Assembly: GCA_002427105.1 (NCBI GenBank)
Contig: DIPM01000033.1
Coordinates: 62,001-126,000, forward strand
DNA: 64,000 bases
Source: Marinilabiliaceae bacterium UBA5488
GTDB taxonomy: Bacteria > Bacteroidota > Bacteroidia > Bacteroidales > Marinilabiliaceae
Direction: 5' to 3'
The notes below the pieces were generated by a model, which saw only the letters and a program-made list of their open reading frames with translations, searched no databases and was not told the DNA's origin. Both the position numbers and the translations under genes were made by a program. This document shows, one piece after another, positions 51,301-59,138 of the stretch (its first letter is position 1; every line of letters starts with the position of its first letter).

Positions 51301-52784
51301 TTTTCGCTCAGGAAGTGAAAGAAATTATGGTTGCCGATACAAAAATGCTTCTCAACGACGGAAAGATTATAATTAACAAGGACGCAGTTTTGGATGTGCT
51401 GGATTCGGTTACTATTGTGCTAAATGATTCCATTCATCGCTTTTATCATACACGAGTCAACATAGAAGGAAAAAATCAATACCAGGCAGAGGGCAAATAC
51501 GACTATCTCAATGGCAACAAAGACTACAAAACTATTAATTTCAGCTCAATAGCTCCATCTAAAGAGAACAAAACCACAGCCGAAGGAACTATTTCTGAAC
51601 AAGAAATATTCTCCTTCGACAAGCATTTTGCTTTCAAAGGTGAAGTTAGCCTAACAGCAGGCAACCCGCTTCTTCGCTTTAAGGGCGGCGTTCAAATGCT
51701 GCATGATTGTTATGGGAGCGGGCCTCAAAATTACCTCAGATTTGATGCAGAGATTAAGCCCGACAGTATTATGATTCCCATCAAGGGGCAGGCTGTCAAT
51801 TTTGATTTTGAGAATATTTATACCGGGTTTTTCCTCAACAGGGATTCCAACATCATATATAGTTCCTTCCTTGAAGGGCGCATTTTCCATAGCGATATTC
51901 CGCTGCTTTCAGCGGCCGGTTACCTCTATTTTGACAAAGATCACGAGGCCTTCACAATAGCAGAGGCAAACAAAATTGCCAACCCTGATACAACAGGAAA
52001 CATTATGAGATTTCACAACTCCGGATGCTATGTTTCAGGTTTCGGCAAAATTAATATGGGACTTGATTTAGAACAAGTTAAAACCAGCGCTGCAGGCTCA
52101 GTTAAGCATCTCAGAACTGAGGATTCCCTTGCAATCACCTCTACCTTTTCTCTTGATTTTTTCCTTGATGAGGCCACAATCGGATATCTGGTAAACGGAC
52201 TTGTAAGTGCGCCGGTATTAAATTCTTCTCCCTTCGAACGGCCTGAAACGATAGCGAGAATGGCCGAGCTAATGGGAAAAGAACGAGCGCTTATGCTTGC
52301 CCGCGAGTTACAAGCCTATGAGCCTATAAAATCTCTACCTGTCGAAAGTCTGAACACCCTGACTTTCGACAGCATGGTCTGGACCTGGGATTCCGGATTA
52401 AGAAGCTATCTGTCGAATGGCGAAGCTTATATCGGATGGGTGAAAAATATGCCGATTAATAAGAAGGCTAAAGTAAAGTCGCAAATTGCATTTAGTCGTG
52501 CCGGCAACTCGCTTGACCTATATATCGAATTGGATCAAGGTCGCTTTTATTTCTTTAGTTACCGCAATGGGATTATGCAGACACGCTCATCCGACCAGCA
52601 ATATAACACCCACGTGCAGGCACTGAGCAATGATGAAAGAAAGCTAAAGACCAGACTTGGCGAAAAACCATACTCCTTTATTCTTGCTCCCGAAAGTCGC
52701 CTAAACCGCTTTATAAGGCTATTCGATAGCCCTGAGGAAAACTATGATCCGGATACTAATGAGAATCCCGACGCAGATTATTAA
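48312..52784 (+). CDS. Large exported protein of unknown function, 1490 residues
   Basis: I do not recognise a named family. MKRPILLTTLILYILHF and the LLAQDG that follows form a signal peptide. The mature protein is acidic and mostly beta-rich, with many short repeats of the type YxFNYxDFRIDLN, SLSMRVETDGFDYYGRP, GKLTVSPDGLEGQGRL and YHTRVNIEGKNQYQAEGKYD, which resemble stacked beta-solenoid or AsmA-like layers. At about 465-520 there is a helix-turn-helix plus strand pair (FTARDYANFLRMPENQVRQQ, then FVGYNVNNDTLVIRDRLRDY) that looks like a winged helix, unusual in an exported protein. The C terminus is acidic (NYDPDTNENPDADY) without a sorting domain. Upstream prmA and downstream queC do not explain it. 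Confidence 0.85.
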   Translation: MKRPILLTTLILYILHFDTQLLAQDGHFSKAGHDGFTAALDEIFAVSADKRTARDFVKEFELYWMRPETSAELKDKILLFSDLIHQKKGKAYPDYHQYLSTLLVFSGSNHPQESFNTWHKGIYTLLQDGRYPLRHANRLFELTQKLLESQSLYSTAAVNWTSSSPSFSFLFTDSLYIFVNNTTITCRAQNDSIFVLNTSGEVNMMSGIWKGKGGKITWEQSGLSPERVYATIGEYSIDMSRNQFTIENTEFNNREYFSYPLSGSVHHRLINIRNPENSTYPKFESYEQRYRIDDIQPGFNFEGGFSQHGAKFLGSGTTQNPAVITIFKNDTLFVKAKSIAFALRQDQIVGTNTEITMYLDSGYIYHPGLLFKYMAEIKELHLIRDGEGLSRSPFFNTYHNISMDTEVIKWQIDNPNIELRMITGAATNHAFFESISYFREEFFNQLQGMDAIHPLQGLLNCSRAYKTDKFTARDYANFLRMPENQVRQQILGLSFHGFVGYNVNNDTLVIRDRLRDYLQFRTGEKDYDVIRFKSETPGSQPNAVFDLNNYDMSLNGVSAISISDRQNVVFFPREEKLSMKRDRNFSFDGSIASGMVNLFGNGFIFNYQDFRIDLNVIDSLSMRVETDGFDYYGRPSQRKINNTVSQLSGFLEIDSANNKSGKQLYPDYPRLTSNTNSYVYYDHPNTQNGAYERELFYFMLDPFKIDSINQLTKDNINFRGVLHSGIFPELEETLVVRPDYSLGFKKQSPENGYPIYDNKARFSTTIDLSNEGLKGSGTLEWLTTSASSDDFTFLPNKTVGLAHSFEIRPVEEGIEYPDVQGLYVAVDYKPHENLLIAEMQEEPFSLFSKETSLEGKLTVSPDGLEGQGRLIMPKAALSAARMQLGHHTVMADSSDFMLSQEASANSVNFRTENLLSTINFKTRNGTFTARDAGSKVEFTNNRYLAYISEFSWDMDKNDIYLGASGSSGNRFVSTHRRQDSLDFIVPLALYDVEEEKIFAQEVKEIMVADTKMLLNDGKIIINKDAVLDVLDSVTIVLNDSIHRFYHTRVNIEGKNQYQAEGKYDYLNGNKDYKTINFSSIAPSKENKTTAEGTISEQEIFSFDKHFAFKGEVSLTAGNPLLRFKGGVQMLHDCYGSGPQNYLRFDAEIKPDSIMIPIKGQAVNFDFENIYTGFFLNRDSNIIYSSFLEGRIFHSDIPLLSAAGYLYFDKDHEAFTIAEANKIANPDTTGNIMRFHNSGCYVSGFGKINMGLDLEQVKTSAAGSVKHLRTEDSLAITSTFSLDFFLDEATIGYLVNGLVSAPVLNSSPFERPETIARMAELMGKERALMLARELQAYEPIKSLPVESLNTLTFDSMVWTWDSGLRSYLSNGEAYIGWVKNMPINKKAKVKSQIAFSRAGNSLDLYIELDQGRFYFFSYRNGIMQTRSSDQQYNTHVQALSNDERKLKTRLGEKPYSFILAPESRLNRFIRLFDSPEENYDPDTNENPDADY

Positions 52785-52793
52785 TAAAAGCAC

Positions 52794-52802
52794 TATCTTT
52801 AC
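52794..52802 (+). promoter_or_regulatory. Putative promoter -7 box for queC-queE-queF
   Basis: TATCTTTAC; one base off TAnnTTTG-C. A transcript would start about 7 bases later, just ahead of the preQ1-like leader at 52814. No -33 TTG at the expected place. Confidence 0.42.
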
Positions 52803-52813
52803 GGCACAAAACT

Positions 52814-52853
52814 AGACAGTTCGAAACCATCCTGTCTGTAAAAAAAACTATGG
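52814..52853 (+). ncRNA. Putative preQ1-I-like riboswitch before queC-queE-queF
   Basis: AGACAG (52814-52819) pairs with CTGTCT (52832-52837) in a six-base stem. The 12-base loop begins TTC and ends in C, as in the B. subtilis queC aptamer. The 3' tail is an A-run followed by ACTATGG (52838-52853), very close to the AAAAAACTAAGG tail of preQ1-I. In addition loop CCAT (52827-52830) can pair with ATGG (52850-52853), giving an H-type pseudoknot. The interior loop bases GAAACCAT do not match the consensus closely, so the call is a preQ1-I-like variant. The queC start is 28 bases after the tail; I see no terminator, so translational control is more likely. Confidence 0.6.
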
Positions 52854-52881
52854 ATGTTCGATACTGCATTAATAATGTTCA

Positions 52882-53547
52882 ATGAAACGTGCAGTTATTT
52901 TATTATCAGGAGGATTAGACTCTGCTGTGGCCTTGTGGCTTGCAAAGAGTGAGGGCTACGAAGTTTATTCACTAAGCTTTTTCTACGGTCAGAAACACGA
53001 CAAAGAACTCAAAGCAGCTGAAGCGCTTGCTTTGGCTGCTGGTGTCAAAAAGCATCGTGTTGTCTCTATAAATATTGACCAATGGGGAGGCTCTTCATTG
53101 ACTGACAAGGATATGAAGGTGGAAGACGGAGATATTGACAGAACTGATATTCCCGTCACCTATGTGCCCGCCCGCAATATGATATTTCTTTCTATCGCAG
53201 CTTCCTATGCAGAGGCTATCGCTGCGCAGAGCATATTTATTGGCGTAAGTCAGGCTGATTATTCAGGTTATGTTGATTGCAGGGAGCCATTTATCAGCTC
53301 CATGGAGCAGACTATCAATGAAGGAACAGTAATGGCAGCCGAACACAAGAAGCCTATCAAAATTCACGCTCCCTTTATCAATAAAACTAAAAGCGAGGAA
53401 ATCAGGCTGGGGGCAAGACTTGGAGTTCCTTTTGGACTAACCTGGAGCTGCTACCGGGGAGGCGAAAAGCCTTGTGGAAAATGCGATAGCTGTCTTCTCC
53501 GTGCGAGAGCGTTTAATGAGGCGGGCATCATTGATGAATCACTCTAA
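52882..53547 (+). CDS. queC: 7-Cyano-7-deazaguanine synthase
   Basis: ATP-dependent enzyme that turns 7-carboxy-7-deazaguanine into preQ0 in queuosine synthesis. 221 residues. PP-loop LLSGGLDSAVALWLA at the N terminus, FFYGQKHDKELKAAE, YVPARNMIFLSIAASYAEA, and the zinc site C190, C198, C201 and C204 in the segment SCYRGGEKPCGKCDSC. All catalytic features are present. First gene of queC-queE-queF; a preQ1-like leader precedes it. Confidence 0.97.
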   Translation: MKRAVILLSGGLDSAVALWLAKSEGYEVYSLSFFYGQKHDKELKAAEALALAAGVKKHRVVSINIDQWGGSSLTDKDMKVEDGDIDRTDIPVTYVPARNMIFLSIAASYAEAIAAQSIFIGVSQADYSGYVDCREPFISSMEQTINEGTVMAAEHKKPIKIHAPFINKTKSEEIRLGARLGVPFGLTWSCYRGGEKPCGKCDSCLLRARAFNEAGIIDESL

Positions 53548-53554
53548 ATAGCCA

Positions 53555-54418
53555 ATGATGAAGAATATAATATCCTTAGCTGAAGAAGCACTCTTCCCTA
53601 TTGTGAAAGACATTGAAGGGAATACAATAGAGCAAGCTCCGGCAACAGGCTTTTCAATTGCGGGGACTATTCAGGGAGAAGGAAAACTTGCCGGAGTGCC
53701 ATCCTTGTTTATCCGCTTCTCCTCTTGCAATCTGCGCTGTATTTGGAAGTTGCCTGACGGAGGGCTTAGTAGATGCGATACTCCCTATGCCTCATTTGAT
53801 AATCATCGTGTAAAGCACTTGTCTTCCGAGGAACTTCTGATGCTTGTCAAACAAAATTTAGGACAAATCAGACATATAGTGATAAGCGGCGGTGAGCCTC
53901 TGCTTCAAAAAGATGCTCTTATTGACTTGTCGGCGCGGCTAAAGTCAGAACTGGGCCTGCATATCACCCTGGAGACCAACGGAACTATCTTCAATCGGGA
54001 AGCCTGCGAGTATATCGACCTTTTCAGCATATCTCCAAAGCTGGGAAACTCAACACCCGACCCTTCCAACCTGAAGGCTTTGGGCCTGAATCCTTCAGGC
54101 CCCTTGAATTATCACGGCAGCAACCGACTTAATCTTAAAGCGCTGCAATCCTTTCTTGATTTATGCAACAGCAGAGATAAGGAGCTTCAGCTTAAGTTTG
54201 TTGTAGCCAGTCCCGAAGAAGAAAAAGAGATTATAGAAGATTACTTGCAGAAGCTTTCAGGATGGCGCGCTTCCGACATATTGCTAATGCCCCTGGGAGC
54301 AACAGTTGAAGAGCTGAAGCAGACTACTCTCATGGCCATGGAAATGGCTGTACGTAACGGTTGGCGCTATTCTCCGCGCATTCATATTGACCTGTTCGGC
54401 AGCAAACCGGGGGTTTAA
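53555..54418 (+). CDS. queE: 7-Carboxy-7-deazaguanine synthase with atypical CX3CX11C motif
   Basis: Radical-SAM enzyme that contracts the ring of 6-carboxytetrahydropterin. 287 residues. FSIAGTIQGEGKLAGVPSLF with the conserved QGEG, then the cluster-binding cysteines C58, C62 and C74 in FSSCNLRCIWKLPDGGLSRC (spacing CX3CX11C instead of CX3CX2C), followed by DTPYASF. IVISGGEPLLQ (SAM-binding GGEP) and HITLETNGT are intact. The extra residues between the second and third cysteine are a loop insertion (IWKLPDGGLSR). Neighbours queC (7 bases upstream) and queF (12 bases downstream) confirm the pathway. Confidence 0.93.
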   Translation: MMKNIISLAEEALFPIVKDIEGNTIEQAPATGFSIAGTIQGEGKLAGVPSLFIRFSSCNLRCIWKLPDGGLSRCDTPYASFDNHRVKHLSSEELLMLVKQNLGQIRHIVISGGEPLLQKDALIDLSARLKSELGLHITLETNGTIFNREACEYIDLFSISPKLGNSTPDPSNLKALGLNPSGPLNYHGSNRLNLKALQSFLDLCNSRDKELQLKFVVASPEEEKEIIEDYLQKLSGWRASDILLMPLGATVEELKQTTLMAMEMAVRNGWRYSPRIHIDLFGSKPGV

Positions 54419-54430
54419 AAACTGACTGGT

Positions 54431-55321
54431 ATGAAAAAATCATCTGAGCCAATTGAGGCTCAAGTTCTGGGAAAACAAGTAGCTTACCCCAAAGGCTATT
54501 CGCCTGAGCTATTAGTGGCTGTGCCTCGCTCGGCTAACCGTGAAATCTATGGTCTTCAAGACAACAATCTTCCCTTCATAGGCTATGATGTTTGGCATGC
54601 CTATGAGCTTGGCTTCCTTACAGATAAAGGACTTCCCGTTAGTGGGGTTCTGAAAATTATCTATCCTGCCAATAGCCCTGGTATCGTGGAGAGTAAATCG
54701 CTGAAACTCTATCTTAACGGCTTCAATATGAGTTACTATGGCGCAAATCGTGAAGATGGCATTATAAAAATATGCGAAATAATTAAAGATGACCTTTCAG
54801 AATTGCTGAAGACTAAGGTTGAGCTTCATTTTTTTGATGCCACCGCCGGCGAAACAGGCTTTGACTTCGGATCTTATGAGCTTCTGGAGGCCCGACCGGA
54901 ATCTGAAAATCTTAGCTTTGCAGACTTTAAGGAAAATCAGTCCTTACTTAAAATATCCGACGATAAAGGAGGCCAAATCATGGTCGGCACGCACCTTTTG
55001 CGCAGCAAGTGCAGAATTACCGGACAACCCGACTGGGGAAGTGCCTATATCCTCCTTAAAGGTGATCAGCTGCCTGAATTACCTTCTCTTCTGAAATATA
55101 TAGTCTCTATAAGAAATGAGAACCATTTTCATGAAGAAATATGCGAGATGATTTACAAACGCTTATGGGACACCTTCTCTCCTACTGAGCTGATGATTAG
55201 CACTATATACACCCGGCGCGGTGGAATAGATATTTGCCCGGCAAGGGCAAGCAAGGCCTCTCTTTTGCCAAAGCTGCTGACCAATGTGAATCAGCTTTCT
55301 AAAAAGCTGATTCGACAATAG
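54431..55321 (+). CDS. queF: NADPH-dependent 7-cyano-7-deazaguanine reductase
   Basis: Reduces the nitrile of preQ0 to the aminomethyl of preQ1, the only known biological nitrile reductase. 296 residues, the long, two-tunnel-fold form of E. coli rather than the short B. subtilis form. ESKSLKLYLNGFNMSYYG holds the QueF motif and Glu; the active-site nucleophile is C194 in RSKCRITGQPDWGSAYI, with the proton donor D201. C-terminal SIRNENHFHEEICEMIYKRL and RRGGIDICPARAS follow. The end of the gene contains a perfect 11-base inverted repeat. Confidence 0.96.
   Translation: MKKSSEPIEAQVLGKQVAYPKGYSPELLVAVPRSANREIYGLQDNNLPFIGYDVWHAYELGFLTDKGLPVSGVLKIIYPANSPGIVESKSLKLYLNGFNMSYYGANREDGIIKICEIIKDDLSELLKTKVELHFFDATAGETGFDFGSYELLEARPESENLSFADFKENQSLLKISDDKGGQIMVGTHLLRSKCRITGQPDWGSAYILLKGDQLPELPSLLKYIVSIRNENHFHEEICEMIYKRLWDTFSPTELMISTIYTRRGGIDICPARASKASLLPKLLTNVNQLSKKLIRQ
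55288..55313. repeat. Perfect inverted repeat within the end of queF
   Basis: GAATCAGCTTT and AAAGCTGATTC, 11 pairs with a CTAA loop, inside the last codons of queF (encoding NQLSKKLIR). It is not followed by a T-run, so it is not a standard terminator; it may still form an mRNA 3' hairpin before purL on the other strand. Confidence 0.55.
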
Positions 55322-55358
55322 TCAACAAGTATTATTTCATTTACTAAAAGGAAAGCTA

Positions 55359-58300
55359 TTACTTCCTCGCCTCCACCCATTTACGTGCATTAACAAAAGC
55401 CCCAAGCCATGGTGACACCTCATCATTCTTTCTGTTTTCGGGATAATAAGCCCATTGCCATGGCAAAATTGCTCTTTCAGGATGCGGCATCATGGCCAGG
55501 TGGCGACCATCATGCGAACAAATCGCTGCGGCACTATAATCACTGCCGTTAGGATTACCCGGATATTGCTGATAGCCATAATAGCCGTGAATATTGTAAT
55601 TTTCTCTTGATAAGGGGAAATTAAACTTGCCCTCTCCGTGGGCTATCCAAACTCCAAGACGCGATCCGGCAAGTGAACTCAACATTACAGAGTTATTATC
55701 CACAATCTCCATATTGATGAAAGTTGATTCAAACTTATGCGAATCGTTGTGGCTCATAAACACCCTCTTATCATGCTCAGGATATACCAAGCCTAATTCT
55801 ACCATTAACTGGCAGCCGTTGCAGACTCCAAGGCTAAGTGTGTCTTTTCTTTTATAGAAAGCATCAAGAGATTTCCTGGCCTGCTCGTTGTACATAAAAG
55901 CTCCGGCCCAGCCTTTTGCAGAACCCAAGACATCAGAATTACTAAAACCACCTACATAAACAACAAAATCTATCTCGCTGAGATCCTCACGGCCACTAAT
56001 CAAATCAGTCATGTGAACATCCTTCACATCAAAACCTGCCAGATATAAAGAGTATGCCATTTCGCGATCGCCGTTAACTCCCTTTTCACGAATAATAGCC
56101 GCTTTAGCTTTTCTCATTTTCGAAGCAACTTTGCCAAGCCCTAAGGATTCCAGACTTCCTTTAAAACTTTCTGGAAATCTGAAGCTAAGAGGTTGATTCT
56201 TATAATTAGCATAACGTTCACTTGCAAGATACTCACCGCTTTGATGTCTGTCGAGCAAATAAGAACTCTTATACCACAAGTCTCTCATGCTGTCAATATC
56301 CAAAACCAGCTCATCGCCCTTGCCACTTATAGTCAGACTGCGCTCCTTAACGGGCGCACCAATAACAACAGAGCTCAACTCGTATTTATCAAGAATGGAA
56401 TTGACTTTATCCAAATCTCTGACCTGAATTATAACTCCCGGATTTTCACTAAAAAGAAGCTTTACTAAATCATCTTCCTCAAAGGCAGAAAGATCAAGCT
56501 TCATACCATAGTCTTTGTTTGCAAAACAAAGCTCCAGAAGCGCAGTAACCATACCCCCGGCTGAAATATCGTGACCCGACAATATAAGTCCTTCGTTAAT
56601 CAACTGCTGAATAGCACTAAAGCCATCCTTGAAGTAATCAACATCCATAACAGAGGGAGCTTCATCACCCAACTGCTTTATGGATTGCGCAAAACTGCTG
56701 CCTCCAAGCTTAAAGCTGTCAAATGAAAGGTCGATGTGAAGAATCCTGGTATTGCAATCTTTGACCAAAACCGGCTCTATACATTTCCTTACATCTGAAA
56801 CCTCACCTACAGTACTGATAATTACAGTTCCGGGGGACATAACTTGATTGCCGTCTTTGTACTTCTGGGTCATAGACAAAGAATCCTTCCCTGTTGGAAC
56901 GTTGATACCTAAATCAACCACAAAATCACTTAAGGTCTCAACAGCATCATAAAGACGAGCGTCTTCGCCGGGATTGTTGCATGGCCACATCCAATTGGCG
57001 CTAAGACTTACACCCTTTAAACCGTGAGTTAAGGGTGCCCAAACAAGGTTGGTCAAAGCTTCAGCCACAGCCAGGATAGAGCCTGAACCGGCATTGATAA
57101 GCGCTGCTCCCGGTGCATGACCAATTGAGGTAGCTACGCCTTCATTGCCCCGGTAATCTATGGCTGTAACCCCCATATTATTCAAGGGCAACTGCAGTTC
57201 TCCGGCACACTGCTGCTTGGCAACCTTACCGCTAACTGAACGATCCACCTTATTGGTAAGCCAGTCCTTGCAGGCCACTGCCTCAAGTTGCAATACTCTT
57301 TCTATATACTTTTTAATAAGCTTTGAATCGTAACTAAGAGGTGCATAACGCTCGTCAAGCGTTTTGTCGTTCATCACAGTCTTTGGAGGATTGCCAAACA
57401 TATCGGCCAGCTGCCAGTCAATCGGGGCCTTACCATTGTCATCGACAAATTTGAAATGCATATCTCCGGTGGTTTCACCAACCACATACATCGGCGAACG
57501 CTCCCTGTCAGCCACACGCTTTAATCTTTCAGTATCTTTTTTGCGCAATACCAAGCCCATTCGCTCCTGCGACTCATTTCCGGCAATTTCACGGGCCGAA
57601 AGCGTCGGATCTCCAACAGGAAGCTTGTCCAAATAAATAGTGCCACCTGTGGCTTCAACTAATTCAGACAAACAGTTCAAGTGACCTCCTGCTCCATGAT
57701 CATGAATGGAAATAACCGGGTTATCATCACTTTCGGCCATAGCCCTGATGGCATTCATAACACGCTTTTGCATCTCAGGATTTGATCGCTGAACAGCATT
57801 CAGTTCAATAGCATTATCATACTCCCCGGTAGCAACCGACGAAACGGCTCCCCCACCCATTCCAATACGGTAATTATCGCCACCCATCACAATTACATCA
57901 TCACCTGCCGAGGGCTCCTCCTTAAGGGCGTCACGCTTCTTGGCGTAACCAATACCCCCGGCTAACATTATCACCTTATCAAAGGCAAACTTTTTAGCAT
58001 TTTCAAAATGCTCAAAGGTAAGTAGTGAACCGGTGATAAGAGGCTGCCCGAATTTATTGCCAAAGTCACTTGCTCCGTTAGATGCTTTTATTAGAATCTG
58101 CTCAGGTGTCTGATACAGCCATGGACGCTCAGGCATTCCATCTTCCCACTCTCTGCCTCCTTGAGGTCGGGGATAAGAGGTCATATAAACAGCTGTTCCG
58201 GCCAGGGGAAGCGAGGCCTTTCCACCTGCCAAACGGTCTCTGATTTCTCCTCCTGTACCGGTTGCGGCACCATTAAATGGCTCTACAGTAGTGGGAAAGT

Positions 58301-59048
58301 TGTGAGTCTCTGCTTTAAGCGAAATAACCGACTCAAAGGGTTTCTCTTCAAAAAAATCGGCCTTATCCTGTGTTTTAGGTGCAAACTGAATGGCAGAAGG
58401 TCCCTGAACAAAAGCTACATTATCCTTATAAGCCGAAACCAGATAGTTGTGATTTTCACGTGAAGTACGTTTTATTAACTGAAATAGAGAACTTTCCCTC
58501 TCCACCCCGTCAATTACGAAGCTGCCGTTAAATATCTTGTGGCGGCAATGTTCTGAATTGACCTGTGAAAAACCAAAGACTTCACTATCAGTTAGTGGGC
58601 GTCCTAATCTTTCAGCCAAGTTATTCAGATAATCAACCTCTTCATCACTCAGGGCTAATCCTTCCTGTTTATTGTATGCCGCAATATCCTTGATATGAAT
58701 AATAGGCTCCGGGGTCTTATCTATAAAGAAAAGATGCTGATTCAAGCCCTCGTACAAATGCTGCAACATAGGATCGAAGCCGGCCTTGCTGTCGGCAACC
58801 TTGAAAAATTCTTCGATTCTAATAATGCCGGAAATTCCCATATTCTGGCTTATTTCAACAGCGTTGGTGCTCCAGGGGGTGATCATCTCACGTCTTGGAC
58901 CAACAAAATAGCCTTCAACAGTCTGCGAAGCAATTAGCTTTGCATCACCAAAGAGCCATTCCAATTTATTGATATCAGATTTCGCCAATTCATGTTTAGA
59001 ATGAACTGCAAGAACCTGAGAGGACTTTCCCTCGAAAAATAGCACCAT
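55359..59048 (-). CDS. purL: Phosphoribosylformylglycinamidine synthase (large form, PurL with fused glutaminase)
   Basis: Fourth step of purine synthesis: FGAR to FGAM with ATP and glutamine. 1229 residues from the ATG at 59048; 10 further codons begin with TTG and are rejected. Order: N-terminal PurS-like region, linker, the FGAM synthetase halves with FGFSQVNSEHCRHKIF, KAETHNFPTTVEPF-type segment (LKAETHNFPTTVEPFNG), GGGAVSSVA, HDHGAGG and GHDISAGGMVTALLEL, then C-terminal glutaminase with the nucleophile near 1075 in LGVCNGCQLMVELG and catalytic HPER in MMPHPER. Own promoter; convergent with queF. Confidence 0.97.
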   Translation of the reverse strand: MVLFFEGKSSQVLAVHSKHELAKSDINKLEWLFGDAKLIASQTVEGYFVGPRREMITPWSTNAVEISQNMGISGIIRIEEFFKVADSKAGFDPMLQHLYEGLNQHLFFIDKTPEPIIHIKDIAAYNKQEGLALSDEEVDYLNNLAERLGRPLTDSEVFGFSQVNSEHCRHKIFNGSFVIDGVERESSLFQLIKRTSRENHNYLVSAYKDNVAFVQGPSAIQFAPKTQDKADFFEEKPFESVISLKAETHNFPTTVEPFNGAATGTGGEIRDRLAGGKASLPLAGTAVYMTSYPRPQGGREWEDGMPERPWLYQTPEQILIKASNGASDFGNKFGQPLITGSLLTFEHFENAKKFAFDKVIMLAGGIGYAKKRDALKEEPSAGDDVIVMGGDNYRIGMGGGAVSSVATGEYDNAIELNAVQRSNPEMQKRVMNAIRAMAESDDNPVISIHDHGAGGHLNCLSELVEATGGTIYLDKLPVGDPTLSAREIAGNESQERMGLVLRKKDTERLKRVADRERSPMYVVGETTGDMHFKFVDDNGKAPIDWQLADMFGNPPKTVMNDKTLDERYAPLSYDSKLIKKYIERVLQLEAVACKDWLTNKVDRSVSGKVAKQQCAGELQLPLNNMGVTAIDYRGNEGVATSIGHAPGAALINAGSGSILAVAEALTNLVWAPLTHGLKGVSLSANWMWPCNNPGEDARLYDAVETLSDFVVDLGINVPTGKDSLSMTQKYKDGNQVMSPGTVIISTVGEVSDVRKCIEPVLVKDCNTRILHIDLSFDSFKLGGSSFAQSIKQLGDEAPSVMDVDYFKDGFSAIQQLINEGLILSGHDISAGGMVTALLELCFANKDYGMKLDLSAFEEDDLVKLLFSENPGVIIQVRDLDKVNSILDKYELSSVVIGAPVKERSLTISGKGDELVLDIDSMRDLWYKSSYLLDRHQSGEYLASERYANYKNQPLSFRFPESFKGSLESLGLGKVASKMRKAKAAIIREKGVNGDREMAYSLYLAGFDVKDVHMTDLISGREDLSEIDFVVYVGGFSNSDVLGSAKGWAGAFMYNEQARKSLDAFYKRKDTLSLGVCNGCQLMVELGLVYPEHDKRVFMSHNDSHKFESTFINMEIVDNNSVMLSSLAGSRLGVWIAHGEGKFNFPLSRENYNIHGYYGYQQYPGNPNGSDYSAAAICSHDGRHLAMMPHPERAILPWQWAYYPENRKNDEVSPWLGAFVNARKWVEARK

Positions 59049-59086
59049 GAAACTATAATTAATAGCGTTTATATTCAATTATGCTG

Positions 59087-59117
59087 CAAATTTAAGCAAA
59101 TAGCTCTTCAACACCAA
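59087..59117 (-). promoter_or_regulatory. Promoter of purL
   Basis: On the minus strand TTG (59115-59117), 20 bases, TAAATTTG (59087-59094) followed by C: a good Bacteroidota promoter, 39 bases before the purL start. Confidence 0.65.
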
Positions 59118-59138
59118 TACAAATTAAGCTAAAGAGTA

